Below, piece by piece: positions 9,215-17,497 of a DNA stretch of 64,000 bases; within the stretch, counting starts at the first letter, position 1, and every line of letters begins with the position of its first letter. Source of the DNA: Photobacterium angustum (lineage in GTDB: Bacteria; Pseudomonadota; Gammaproteobacteria; Enterobacterales; Vibrionaceae). The stretch lies in NCBI RefSeq assembly GCF_002954615.1, contig NZ_MSCJ01000003.1, positions 1,550,001 through 1,614,000 of the forward strand, in the 5' to 3' direction. The notes beneath the pieces were generated by a model that was not told the DNA's origin, searched no databases, and saw only the letters and a program-made list of their open reading frames with translations. Both the position numbers and the translations under genes were made by a program.

Positions 9215-9604
9215 TTGGATATTTTAATTTATAGTTTAATTGCCGCAGCATTACTTCCTTACATAGCCAAGATACCTCTCGCCGTCGCAATGCATAGAGC
9301 TGGCGGCTACGATAATAACCATCCCCGAGACCAACAGGCGAAATTGCATGGCTTCGGAGCGCGAGCATTAGCAGCACATCAAAATGCCTTTGAATCACTT
9401 ATTATTTTTTCCATGGCAATTGTGTTAGCTATCGCAACAGGCACCACAAATGAAAAAATTCAGTTCTTGGCACTTCTCCACGTTAGCTTTAGAGTTGTCT
9501 ACCACATACTGTATCTAATAAATCTCGGTGTTTTGCGTTCCATCGCTTGGACGATAGCAATCGGCTGTTCATTTATCATTATGGGACAATGCCTGTCGAG
9601 TTAA
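9215..9604 (+). CDS. MAPEG-family membrane protein
   Basis: 129 residues with four hydrophobic helices at about 5-22, 58-78, 84-100 and 108-126. The hallmark of the family (membrane-associated proteins in eicosanoid and glutathione metabolism) is the loop and second-helix segment RALAAHQNAFESLIIFS, with its conserved Asn and Glu. Bacterial members of this size are mostly uncharacterised; a glutathione-dependent detoxifying role is only inferred from eukaryotic relatives. Translation appears to start at TTG (9215), with AGGGA 8 nt upstream; no usable ATG precedes the first helix. A terminator-like hairpin follows 115 bp downstream. Confidence 0.85.
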   Translation: MDILIYSLIAAALLPYIAKIPLAVAMHRAGGYDNNHPRDQQAKLHGFGARALAAHQNAFESLIIFSMAIVLAIATGTTNEKIQFLALLHVSFRVVYHILYLINLGVLRSIAWTIAIGCSFIIMGQCLSS

Positions 9605-9718
9605 TCAAGAGTAAGACATAAAAGTAAATTGAAGGTGCGACTTGATAAATGCACTTGATAAAAAGCATTAGCCTAACTATACATTTATATGCAAGTGTCT
9701 AGGTCATCATAAACCATT

Positions 9719-9758
9719 GCCCCTCATTCCAAATATGTGACTAGAGGGGCTTTTTATT
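9719..9758 (+). terminator. Rho-independent terminator (MAPEG gene or a small RNA)
   Basis: GCCCCTC (9719-9725) pairs perfectly with GAGGGGC (9744-9750), followed by TTTTTATTT. The 18-nt loop is long for a simple terminator. Confidence 0.85.
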
Positions 9759-9882
9759 TCAATAAAATACAACCCATTTTTATATCTGTGCGCTATATCC
9801 TATGTGTAATTGGATATATTTTGATATTTTGCATGCGATTTTTTGATATTAATTTAACGATGGCAGATTTTATTGAATTTTA

Positions 9883-9907
9883 TTGATAACACATTCTTTG
9901 TTATTAA
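9883..9907. promoter_or_regulatory. Inverted repeat upstream of the 52-residue membrane protein gene
   Basis: TTGATAACA-N7-TGTTATTAA, nine-base arms with one mismatch, centred about 42 bp before the ATG at 9937. A position this close suggests an operator for a dimeric regulator. The regulator is not identifiable. Confidence 0.45.
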
Positions 9908-9936
9908 TCTGATATCGGTTGGAATGGAGATTTACG

Positions 9937-10095
9937 ATGAATCACTGGACAGACTTTTTCCCTTATGTCGCTATGGCGATTAAAGTCATTGCGTTAATGG
10001 TTGCAGGATATTTTGCGATCAAGTGGCACTTCGATCAAGACAGAAAACTGAAGAATAAAGAAAAACAAGAACAGCAAATTAAGACGCCAGATTAG
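9937..10095 (+). CDS. 52-residue single-span membrane protein
   Basis: A short gene with a good ribosome binding site (GGAG, 7 nt before the ATG). The protein begins MNHWTDFFPYVAMAIKVIAL. One hydrophobic helix (about residues 9-29) is followed by a highly charged cytoplasmic-type tail (WHFDQDRKLKNKEKQEQQIK) of about 20 residues, probably helical. Such small membrane proteins often bind and tune a larger membrane partner, but none is adjacent. It is convergent with the delta-endotoxin-like gene and separated from it by a hairpin. Codon use and the clear ribosome binding site argue for a real gene; function unknown. Confidence 0.7.
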   Translation: MNHWTDFFPYVAMAIKVIALMVAGYFAIKWHFDQDRKLKNKEKQEQQIKTPD

Positions 10096-10187
10096 AGGAT
10101 CTTACCGCGTAAATACTGCCAAGTTCCCTTTTTACTTTATACATTTATAAATAGCAGTATTTGTATTCTTTTCATTAGTAATATCTA

Positions 10188-10209
10188 GAGAGTCATTAAG
10201 ATGACTCTC
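10188..10209. terminator. Hairpin between convergent genes (weak terminator)
   Basis: GAGAGTCAT / ATGACTCTC, perfect 9-bp stem with a TAAG loop, between the small membrane-protein gene (+) and the delta-endotoxin-like gene (-). Neither side has a good T tract, so termination is uncertain. Confidence 0.45.
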
Positions 10210-10222
10210 CAAATACAATACC

Positions 10223-11866
10223 TTATTTCTTCACCGCTTCTTTTAAAAGCGCCGCTCCTGCCAGCCCAACTAACGGCAATGCATCAACAGAACCACCGCG
10301 CCTATCACCTCTATCATCATCGTTCCCATCTGTGGCATAGGCCCAAAATTCATCACGAGCAGCCTCATGTTCAGATGTTATACACGAGTAAGCATCTAAT
10401 TGATGAATTTCACTTAACACGTCAAGATCTGGCTCTTCAATGGATGATATGTAATGTTGCTGAAGAAACTCTTCATTCTTATTTTTAGGTGGTACCCAAG
10501 TAAAGCCCAAAATCAAACAACCTATAGCCTGATGAAAATATGCACTATGAGTCCAAGCTGTCATCGTTGAAAGTCGACGAGGAAAAAATGCGACTTTATG
10601 TTCATGTTGGAATTGAGCCTCATAACTATCCCATAACTCATAATCTTTATCATTAATATCATACAGCGTTAAATGTGACGGTAGACTCTGAGACTTTATT
10701 ACTGCATAGGATATTGGAAATTCTTCACCTTCAATACTCTCTATCGTGACATTTTTTGTTTCGACCCCTGATGCTGGATAAGCAATAATATTTGTTTTAT
10801 TTACTCTATGACCATCATTATTAATAGGTCCCTTACCATCCGGATAATAAACATCTAAGTTTACTGGGCGCCCATCGAAGTAATCAAGATACAGTGAAGT
10901 GAAAGATAGCGTTGGCTCTCTATATACTCCTCCTATCACCCCACTTCCACCATGGGTAACTTCATTACACTCTTGATCCCAATCATCCGCAGTGCCGTAA
11001 GCTGGAGAGTAAATATCAGGAAATTTACTTGAATCCAATTTAAATGGAGCTGGATTTGCATCAACATCCATTTGCCTAAACATTTCTATAAAGTCATCAC
11101 AATATTTTACAGCGATGGCGTTGGACGCAAAAAAATAATTGTAAGTATCAGTACGATGTTGCCCTGCAGGAGGACTGTTTTTTTCCAATTTATCTCTTTG
11201 GTTTTTAACCATCAGTTTAAAGTAATCAGAATATTGCTTTTTATAATCTTTCATTTCTGATTTTAACAAGTCATACGTATTTTTAGATAGATTGTCTTTG
11301 TGATGCAGTAAAACATCCCTTAAAAAAGTCATGTGTAACGAAGCGAAAACACCATATAATGGAAACAAAACATATTCATAGCCTTTTTGTTGAAACTCTG
11401 GGCCCTCTCTTATGAAGTCATCATTTATCGTAATAATAAGAGACGTTATCTCCTCAGGAGAAGCGCTTTTGACAAGTTTTAAATAATTTTTTAGAGAGAG
11501 ATTCATGCCTGCTACTATTGTACTTAGTCTTGAAAAAACCTCTTCGTCTAATTTTTCATCAATCAGTTCTTCTACTTTGTCTTTTATTTTTCCCCAAACA
11601 TCTTCTTTCGGTGACGGCCACAATAAACGCACGAGAAATGACACAACACCGCCAACTTCAGGAATAAAATTTAAAGCAAAACCCAGTGAACTTTTAAAGA
11701 TTTCAATCACATCTGAACCTGAAAAGTCAGGGTAATTAATAGTGTAACCTTTATCACTACTTAACTCGTTATTACCGCCTAAACTACGAGCAATGCTATT
11801 GCCTGATAACAGAGACATCGCAACTAATGCTGATATTTTTTTTAACGCTAATCTTCTATCATTCAT
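10223..11866 (-). CDS. Tat-exported protein with delta-endotoxin (Cry) pore-forming domain
   Basis: 547 residues. The N-terminus is a Tat-type signal: twin Arg in NDRRLALKKISAL, a hydrophobic stretch, and a likely cleavage after NSIARS (about residue 27). Residues about 50-270 match the helical domain I of insecticidal delta-endotoxins (Endotoxin_N, PF03945): a hydrophobic helix with VGGVVSFLVRLLWP, then WGKIKDKVEELIDEKL, VAGMNLSLKNYLKLV, the characteristic SLHMTFLRDVLLHH, YDLLKSEMKDYKKQYSDYF, and FPDIYSPAYG near the domain end. The following ~230 residues are beta-rich and do not obviously match Cry domains II and III. The C-terminus is acidic then Gly/Ala hydrophobic (DALPLVGLAGAALL) and ends in Lys-Lys. 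A pore-forming toxin is inferred from domain I; the target is unknown. No immunity gene is adjacent. The ribosome binding site is weak (AAGATG). Confidence 0.8.
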   Translation of the reverse strand: MNDRRLALKKISALVAMSLLSGNSIARSLGGNNELSSDKGYTINYPDFSGSDVIEIFKSSLGFALNFIPEVGGVVSFLVRLLWPSPKEDVWGKIKDKVEELIDEKLDEEVFSRLSTIVAGMNLSLKNYLKLVKSASPEEITSLIITINDDFIREGPEFQQKGYEYVLFPLYGVFASLHMTFLRDVLLHHKDNLSKNTYDLLKSEMKDYKKQYSDYFKLMVKNQRDKLEKNSPPAGQHRTDTYNYFFASNAIAVKYCDDFIEMFRQMDVDANPAPFKLDSSKFPDIYSPAYGTADDWDQECNEVTHGGSGVIGGVYREPTLSFTSLYLDYFDGRPVNLDVYYPDGKGPINNDGHRVNKTNIIAYPASGVETKNVTIESIEGEEFPISYAVIKSQSLPSHLTLYDINDKDYELWDSYEAQFQHEHKVAFFPRRLSTMTAWTHSAYFHQAIGCLILGFTWVPPKNKNEEFLQQHYISSIEEPDLDVLSEIHQLDAYSCITSEHEAARDEFWAYATDGNDDDRGDRRGGSVDALPLVGLAGAALLKEAVKK

Positions 11867-11898
11867 AAATACATCTTAATAATAAATACTATGCCTGA

Positions 11899-11929
11899 TA
11901 ACTCTGTGGCTAAATGCAATTACTCGTAC
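11899..11929 (+). repeat. Imperfect 31-bp direct repeat, copy 1
   Basis: It shares 27 of 31 bases with 12286-12316; both begin TAAC, contain GCTAAAT and CAAT-or-CAATT, and end ACTCGTAC. Copy 1 lies 33 bp upstream of the toxin-like gene start. Confidence 0.7.
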
Positions 11930-12285
11930 CTTAAGCCATGAAGTCATAAATACTCGCAACATTCTGCCACTGATAATACCCCGTCAGAAAATTACAATGT
12001 TAACGTTCGGTAAAAAACCATGAAGAAGTAATAAAAAATAAGAACCCAGCATTACTAGGTTGTTGCGACTTATATTAAAAGCAACATTCTAATAACTCTT
12101 TTATTACGTGTAGAAATAAGAAATGGGTCACTACTTATATAATAGCGAAAGGCATGCGCTAAATTACATGTAAATATTGAAATAAACCAAAGGGGCTAGT
12201 GTTGCAGAATATGGTTATAGTTTTTTATTGAAAGCGTTATTTCTTAATCAGCAAAAGTGAGGACATGAACGGCAAATATGGCCGT

Positions 12286-12316
12286 TAACCCTGTAGCTAA
12301 ATCCAATCACTCGTAC
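12286..12316 (+). repeat. Imperfect 31-bp direct repeat, copy 2
   Basis: Partner of 11899-11929 at a distance of 387 bp, about 50 bp upstream of the RluA-type gene. It may be a shared regulatory element or a scar of duplication. Confidence 0.7.
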
Positions 12317-12368
12317 TCTCCCTCATAGAGTGGTAAAATCCACGCCCCATTTTGCGATAGATTAAGCC

Positions 12369-14042
12369 ATGTACGATTCCCTTTTTACTCCATTTCGCTC
12401 ATCGATTGAGGCTATCGCCTTACCTGAACGTTTTACTTATCCTTTTTGTTATAAGCCACATCCACTTAGCGTGTTAGCTGCACAAGAGTTGCAACAACAC
12501 CTTAAGACACAAACCGAATGGCAACACGATTTTGGTTTAGATCGCTTAAATGAAGACAGTGATAATCACGCCATTGGCAATATGTTCGGTGTGTTAGTGG
12601 TACAAAGCGAGCAAGGTAACATCGGTTATCTATCGGCATTTTCAGGCACTATCGCAGGGCAAACACAGTTACCCCACTTTGTTCCACCTGTGTTTGATGC
12701 GCTTAACACCGATCCTGAGATCCAAGCGATTAAACGCGCGCTTACAGCACTAGAATCTGACATTGAATCTATTGCGTCTTCGCCTCAGTTCATTGCGCTG
12801 CAACAGCAATATACTCAAGCGAAAACGCAAGCTGAGCAAGAATCTGAAGCCTTTCGTTTACAGATGATTGAACAGCGAAAACAGCGTAAATTACAACGCA
12901 AAGCTGCCGAGCAAAGTGATGATGAAAACGTTAAAACTGAAGTGTTTCATCGCCTAGCCCGTGAAAGCGCTTACGATAAACATCAGCAAAAAGCCTTGCG
13001 CCAACAGTGGCAACAAACGCTGCAATCACTAAGCGAACAGCTTGAAGCAGATACCACTGCACTTGCTGAACTGAAAGCTAAGCAAAGTAAATTAGCAGCA
13101 CAATTAGAACAAACTATTCATCGCCAATACCGCTTTGTCGATCAGTTTGGGGAATATAAAGATCTTAACCAGTTGTTTGATGAGCCATTACGAGGTGCGG
13201 GCGATTGCGCTATCGTAAAACTGCTTCAGTATGCGTTTAACCACCAATTAACACCGTTAGCAATGGCAAATTTCTGGTGGGGTAAGTCCCCCGCGCCACA
13301 AATGCTAAAACATGCTTATTTTTATGAAGCATCAAAAAATAAATGTGCGCCTATTTTAGCCCATATGTTGTCTGGCATTGAGATAGACGAGAATCCGCTA
13401 GAGCAAAACCCAGCCGAAGGCAAAGAGCTAAGTATTGTTTATCAAGACGATGCGATGGTGATTGTTAATAAACCTGCGGAGTTCTTATCTGTGCCCGGTA
13501 AAACCATTACCGATTCAGTATATAGCCGAATGCAAGCTATGTTCCCAAATAGCGATAGCCCGTTGATTGTCCATCGTTTAGATATGTCGACCTCTGGTTT
13601 AATGGTGATTGCTTTAACCAAAGATGCTCACAAAGCACTGCAAAAACAGTTTATTGAGCGTACTGTCGAAAAACGTTACGTTGCCCTATTAGAAGGTAAC
13701 AGTGAAAGTGATAACGGGCTGATTGATTTTCCAATGCGTGTAGATTTAGACGATCGTCCTCGTCAAATCGTGTGTTACCAATACGGCAAGCCAGCACAAA
13801 CCACATGGGAATTGCTTGAGCGTAAAAATGGCAGAACCAAAGTCTATTACTACCCGAAAACAGGTCGTACACACCAACTTCGTGTGCATTCTGCTCATGT
13901 TAAAGGGATGAATATGCCTATTGTCGGTGATGATTTATACGGGCAAAAAGGCGATCGTTTATGCTTACATGCTCAATACTTGGCATTCAACCATCCAACA
14001 ACTAGCGAGCGTATGGTGTTTGAAGTCGCTGAAGACTTTTAA
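12369..14042 (+). CDS. Long RluA-family pseudouridine synthase
   Basis: 557 residues, much longer than E. coli RluA (about 220). The catalytic RluA domain is C-terminal (about residues 350-555): YQDDAMVIVNKPAEFLSVPGK, then the active-site motif VHRLDMSTSGLMV with the nucleophilic Asp, EKRYVALLEG, and the late motif KTGRTHQLRVH. Residues about 110-250 are a charged Gln/Glu/Lys-rich coiled coil, and the first ~110 residues form a separate domain with a conserved-looking NMFGVLVV. Long members of this type are common in Vibrionaceae; the RNA target (23S rRNA or tRNA) cannot be told from sequence. The ribosome binding site is weak. A strong hairpin follows the stop. Confidence 0.92.
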   Translation: MYDSLFTPFRSSIEAIALPERFTYPFCYKPHPLSVLAAQELQQHLKTQTEWQHDFGLDRLNEDSDNHAIGNMFGVLVVQSEQGNIGYLSAFSGTIAGQTQLPHFVPPVFDALNTDPEIQAIKRALTALESDIESIASSPQFIALQQQYTQAKTQAEQESEAFRLQMIEQRKQRKLQRKAAEQSDDENVKTEVFHRLARESAYDKHQQKALRQQWQQTLQSLSEQLEADTTALAELKAKQSKLAAQLEQTIHRQYRFVDQFGEYKDLNQLFDEPLRGAGDCAIVKLLQYAFNHQLTPLAMANFWWGKSPAPQMLKHAYFYEASKNKCAPILAHMLSGIEIDENPLEQNPAEGKELSIVYQDDAMVIVNKPAEFLSVPGKTITDSVYSRMQAMFPNSDSPLIVHRLDMSTSGLMVIALTKDAHKALQKQFIERTVEKRYVALLEGNSESDNGLIDFPMRVDLDDRPRQIVCYQYGKPAQTTWELLERKNGRTKVYYYPKTGRTHQLRVHSAHVKGMNMPIVGDDLYGQKGDRLCLHAQYLAFNHPTTSERMVFEVAEDF

Positions 14043-14071
14043 AGCCTAAATAACACCGTAAAAACGACATT

Positions 14072-14108
14072 GGCTGACACATTTTTTGTTATGTGTCAGC
14101 CTACTTTC
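14072..14108 (+). terminator. Terminator after the RluA-type gene
   Basis: Perfect 11-bp stem GGCTGACACAT / ATGTGTCAGCC with an 8-nt loop, followed by CTACTTTCTTTCTT, 30 bp after the stop. T-rich but interrupted. Confidence 0.7.
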
Positions 14109-14273
14109 TTTCTTGATGAATCCACATGCTGGCGTGAGCGCCTACAACGTTCAGAGCAATACTTCACTTCATCCCAACATTGTTGCCACTTCTTGCGCCA
14201 AGTAAATGGTCGTTGGCAAACCACACACACCTTAGCGGGTAAATTTGATTTTTTGTGCATAGAATATAATTAA
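14091..14273 (+). CDS. Possible small protein of about 60 residues, doubtful
   Basis: An open frame beginning inside or just after the terminator hairpin (ATG at 14070 or 14091). The product is rich in Cys, His, Trp and Gln ([37 protein letters not shown]) and does not look like random AT-rich translation, but it has no ribosome binding site and no recognised family. It may be a readthrough extension or a decayed gene. It largely fills the 309-bp gap between the RluA-type gene and the SDR gene. Confidence 0.3.
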   Translation: MCQPTFFLDESTCWRERLQRSEQYFTSSQHCCHFLRQVNGRWQTTHTLAGKFDFLCIEYN

Positions 14274-14351
14274 TGTTCGTGAGCCCTATTAAACATATGC
14301 ACAAAGCCAGCACATCGATCATAGTAATAAATCAAAAGGTTGAATTAATCA

Positions 14352-15077
14352 TTATTCTAAATCAATGGCTCGACAACGAATGGACAACATAGACATAGCA
14401 GCGCCAGAAGATAACGTTCTTATAAATTGCATCGCTTTATTTAAATCTTCAGGTTCGATCTTTAACTCGTTAGAAATTCTTCCGTCATTTGTCATATCTG
14501 TATTTACAACACTCGGACAAAGACAACACACGGTGATATTAAATGGAAGTAGTTCATCGTATAACGACTGACTATAACTAATAATGGCAGACTTAGTCGC
14601 TGAATAAGCTGCAATCTTACTTACCGGCACTAAACCTGCTGTAGAGCCAATATTATAGATTTCACCAAAACCTTGTTGCTTCATCTTAGTCGCAACAAAG
14701 TTACAAACCATCATTGTTGATAATAAGTTAACATTGATTAAACGACTCAAATCAGTAAAGGACATCGAAATATTGCCAGCAATTAATACACCTGCACTAT
14801 TTACTAATACATCAATATTTTCATAACGATTTAGAATAATAGGAATAACCATTTCCATTTCTTCAGATAAATTAAAGTCAACATTATATATATCTACTTG
14901 AGATAAAGGATATTGTGATTCAATTTCAACTTTTGTTTTTATTAGCCCATCATCATTACAAGCAATTAATATAAGTGAAAACCCCTGTTCAACAAAATAA
15001 TGAGCAAGAGATCTTCCAATACCACGGCTACCACCAGTAATTAAGGCCCATTTTTTTCCTTTAACATCTGTGTTCAT
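14352..15077 (-). CDS. Classical short-chain dehydrogenase/reductase
   Basis: 241 residues. Cofactor motif TGGSRGIGRSLA near residues 14-25; NSAGV at about 90; catalytic Ser in IGSTAG and the YSATK Tyr/Lys pair. It is a soluble NAD(P)-dependent oxidoreductase of the classical type, substrate unknown. The C-terminal end (FIRTLSSGAAMSMLSIRCRAIDLE) lacks the usual last Rossmann strand motif, so the substrate end is atypical. A 53-residue ORF lies 66 bp upstream on the same strand and is probably co-transcribed. Confidence 0.9.
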   Translation of the reverse strand: MNTDVKGKKWALITGGSRGIGRSLAHYFVEQGFSLILIACNDDGLIKTKVEIESQYPLSQVDIYNVDFNLSEEMEMVIPIILNRYENIDVLVNSAGVLIAGNISMSFTDLSRLINVNLLSTMMVCNFVATKMKQQGFGEIYNIGSTAGLVPVSKIAAYSATKSAIISYSQSLYDELLPFNITVCCLCPSVVNTDMTNDGRISNELKIEPEDLNKAMQFIRTLSSGAAMSMLSIRCRAIDLE

Positions 15078-15143
15078 ACTAGCTTAAACCTTCATAATTA
15101 TTATTTTGTTAATTTTAAGATGTAAAAATTACCACACAAAAAT

Positions 15144-15305
15144 TTATTTTTCATTAGACGACCTCTTTTTTAAATAGAGGTTTTCTTTAAGTCTATGTTT
15201 ACTTTGACTATTGATGATTGATAATAATGATACGGTTCCAGTTTTATCAAATGCTCTTTCAATAGTTTTATAAAACATCTTGTCTATTTGCTTCTTACTC
15301 ATCAT
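15144..15305 (-). CDS. 53-residue basic protein, unknown function
   Basis: A short ORF with a clear ribosome binding site (AAAAGG, 8 nt before ATG; two adjacent ATGs). The product starts MMSKKQIDKMFYKTIERAFD and ends KENLYLKKRSSNEK; it is Lys-rich, with predicted helix in the first 20 residues, and has no membrane segment. It lies just upstream of the SDR gene on the same strand, so the two may form a small operon. No family recognised. Confidence 0.55.
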   Translation of the reverse strand: MMSKKQIDKMFYKTIERAFDKTGTVSLLSIINSQSKHRLKENLYLKKRSSNEK

Positions 15306-15711
15306 CAAAAACACCTTTTAATAACATCAATTCCTCTTATTATTCATCATTCATTTTTATCAGAGAGAAATGATTTATAATTATCTCTCCATTTAATAGT
15401 TTTTTTAACTCAAACGTTAGGTAACGCTAATATATCATCACAATTATTAACTGATTACTCAAAATCATTTAAACCTGCATTGATATTAGAACCACCTCTT
15501 AACTACAATTTTTTGTTAGATATAAAAGGTGCACTTCCTTGTGCTATGGTAAATTTATTGATTTATCGTTAAGGTTACTTTTAATATTATTAATATAAAG
15601 ACTAATCCCAACATGAAAACTGTATTGGCAATTATATTTCTATAAAAAATAAACTAAATATATAAGTTATGGGAAATCGTATTACTTAATAAAATCATTA
15701 AAATTTTTCAG
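15306..15711. other. Intergenic region, AT-rich
   Basis: 406 bp between the AraC gene and the 53-residue ORF. It should contain the promoter of the ORF/SDR pair. I found no strong terminator, operator or further ORF. Confidence 0.5.
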
Positions 15712-16431
15712 TTAGTTAATCAGTTTACGATATTCAACAGGTGTACAGTTAAAACTCTTTTTAAATACTTTGCCAAAATAAGAACTGCTACCAAAACCAA
15801 CTTCATGTGCAATTTTACCTACTGATAATTTAGTCCCACGAAGTAAAGTAGCAGCCTCCGTTAAACGTAAATGATTAGTTAACTCTTTTAGTGAAGTGTT
15901 TTTTTTACTTAATTCCCGATATAAAGTAGCAGGCGATAAATAAAGAAGTTCACAAATTAAATCGTAACTCCATTTTCTTTTCAAATCATTTGACACTAAA
16001 CATGTAATAGAATTAATAATATCTGATTCATTAAATTTAGAAATCATTTTATCATTAACGGTATGATAAAAATTAACATACAATGCATTAATAATATAGT
16101 TTTCTGTTCCTAAACCACATGATAACACTTCTACTTTTGATTTAAGATAATGAAAATAAAATTTATAATACTTATTCCAACGCTTGTTAATTATAGAGTA
16201 AATAATTCCATCTATATTTTCAGTATTCATAAAAAAAAATTTGTAAACATGACCTTTCTCTAAAAGAATAATTTCATTCTCACTATAATCAACACAACCA
16301 GAAGATGATTTTATAGTTATCTTTTCACATCCTGAAAAAGAAATAATATGATTATTCTTTGCTAAGAAAGAAACCTTATTATCTAATAAAGTATTTAATG
16401 CAAACTTCTTTTCTTTCTCTACTATTAACAT
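15712..16431 (-). CDS. AraC-family regulator at the end of the pilus operon
   Basis: 239 residues. The C-terminal ~100 residues are a typical double helix-turn-helix: LICELLYLSPATLYRELSKK, LRLTEAATLLRGTKLSVGKIAHEVGFGSSSYFGKVFKK, CTPVEYRK. The N-terminal ~130 residues form a divergent sensor domain, Lys/Asn/Ile-rich. Size and location resemble the Rns/PerA/FapR group that controls pilus and virulence operons in enterobacteria. It lies 106 bp after the tip-adhesin gene on the same strand, so pilus expression may be autoregulated through readthrough. Base composition is very AT-rich, as in the pilus genes. Confidence 0.9.
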   Translation of the reverse strand: MLIVEKEKKFALNTLLDNKVSFLAKNNHIISFSGCEKITIKSSSGCVDYSENEIILLEKGHVYKFFFMNTENIDGIIYSIINKRWNKYYKFYFHYLKSKVEVLSCGLGTENYIINALYVNFYHTVNDKMISKFNESDIINSITCLVSNDLKRKWSYDLICELLYLSPATLYRELSKKNTSLKELTNHLRLTEAATLLRGTKLSVGKIAHEVGFGSSSYFGKVFKKSFNCTPVEYRKLIN

Positions 16432-16537
16432 AACTCCACACGAATAAATAATTTTTTAAAATTATATTTGTATTACATTTAAAAGATAATATACAAATAA
16501 CGATAACAACTAACAAAAAATGAAAACTATCGTATTT

Positions 16538-17491
16538 TCATGAATAAGTGATATTCACTGTCACCTGTGATCTTACGTCCCCGGCAGAGAGAGGGACTCC
16601 TTTTACAACACCATAATCCGCTGATAAGTTTAACGATTTATAAGAGTTATTTACTGTTCCTATTTTTTGAACTTCATTTTTATTAATTTTTTTTCCATTG
16701 TTAAAAAAGCTAATACCAATGCCTTTAGCAGGATTATCAGCAGTATTTTTGAATACACTATTATCGGTGTTACTTTCTAATTGGCCTTCTAAACTATAAC
16801 TCAAGTTTGTAGATTTAGCACAATGTATACTTAAATCAACATTCTTTCGTGAAGATTTGTTTGGGTTATAATTATTAAGTGTTACCTGAGTATCATACGC
16901 ATTGGCTTCACAAGTACCAGTCGGTATAACAACATCATTTCCAGCCAAAATTCGCCATCCATATGTATCACCATCGTCACGTAAATTCTTCATCTTCGAT
17001 CCTTTCGCCGGACGATTCTCCTGATGATATTCAAAATAACCGATCGGTTGACCTTTCTTAATTATCACTCCATTCGCATTAGAAGTTGGTGATAAAGTAA
17101 ACTTTACATCTAGGGGATGATACGCACCGTCTGATATCTCATGAGTATCACCAAGTTGCGCTTGCATAGGGAAACTATACCTCTTTCCCCACCAATCAAG
17201 AGACCCATTTTTAATTTTTTCTGGCGCAATAAATTCATTACCCTCCGTTGGCCAAAAGATATCAATTACCCACTGGGGAAAATCATCTTTACAGTCAATC
17301 TCACTAGACCCCTGACTAAAATCAATAATTATGTTTTCATGCGCTCCAATTTTTGGTACTAAACTAACAGTAACGTCTGCCTGTTTTGCACCTCTATAAC
17401 TAATTATTTGTCCTGTAGATCGAACCCTGCAAGTAAAAGCAAAAGAATTGAATGAAAACAAAAGAAAAAAGCATATAAATATTCTAATCAT
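16538..17491 (-). CDS. Two-domain tip adhesin of the chaperone-usher pilus
   Basis: 317 residues with a signal peptide (MIRIFICFFLLFSFNSFAF). Length and layout are FimH-like: an N-terminal receptor-binding domain (about residues 20-190; Cys pair in FTCRV and EIDCKDD; Trp-rich segment QWVIDIFWP, LDWWGKRY) followed by a C-terminal pilin domain (about 200-317) starting TGTCEANAYDTQVTLNNY and ending in the polymerisation-type strand SQVTVNITYS. The pilin domain would be donor-strand complemented by the previous subunit. It is the last structural gene, 6 bp after a minor pilin. The ligand is unknown. Confidence 0.85.
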   Translation of the reverse strand: MIRIFICFFLLFSFNSFAFTCRVRSTGQIISYRGAKQADVTVSLVPKIGAHENIIIDFSQGSSEIDCKDDFPQWVIDIFWPTEGNEFIAPEKIKNGSLDWWGKRYSFPMQAQLGDTHEISDGAYHPLDVKFTLSPTSNANGVIIKKGQPIGYFEYHQENRPAKGSKMKNLRDDGDTYGWRILAGNDVVIPTGTCEANAYDTQVTLNNYNPNKSSRKNVDLSIHCAKSTNLSYSLEGQLESNTDNSVFKNTADNPAKGIGISFFNNGKKINKNEVQKIGTVNNSYKSLNLSADYGVVKGVPLSAGDVRSQVTVNITYS

Positions 17492-17497
17492 AAAAAC

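Larger units (their letters stand above)
9605..9936. other. Intergenic region with a terminator and a palindrome
   Basis: 332 bp without a gene. It contains a strong plus-strand terminator at 9719-9758 and an inverted repeat at 9883-9907, listed separately. The 115 bp between the MAPEG stop and the terminator could hold a small RNA. The rest is AT-rich, with several TTGATAT-like words. Confidence 0.5.
11867..12368. other. Intergenic region upstream of the toxin-like gene
   Basis: 502 bp without a recognisable gene, between the divergent toxin-like and RluA genes. It holds the promoters of both and two copies of an imperfect 31-bp direct repeat (listed separately). No tRNA or integrase-type attachment site was seen. 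Confidence 0.5.

Noticed and set aside
10223..10300. C-terminus of the toxin-like protein considered as a GlyGly-CTERM sorting tail
   Set aside because: A Gly-Gly and a hydrophobic stretch exist, but an Asp interrupts it and the final basic cluster is only Lys-Lys.
11780..11866. Toxin-like protein considered as an ordinary Sec substrate
   Set aside because: The RR in NDRRLALKK followed by a mildly hydrophobic segment fits a Tat signal better; Sec export is not fully excluded.
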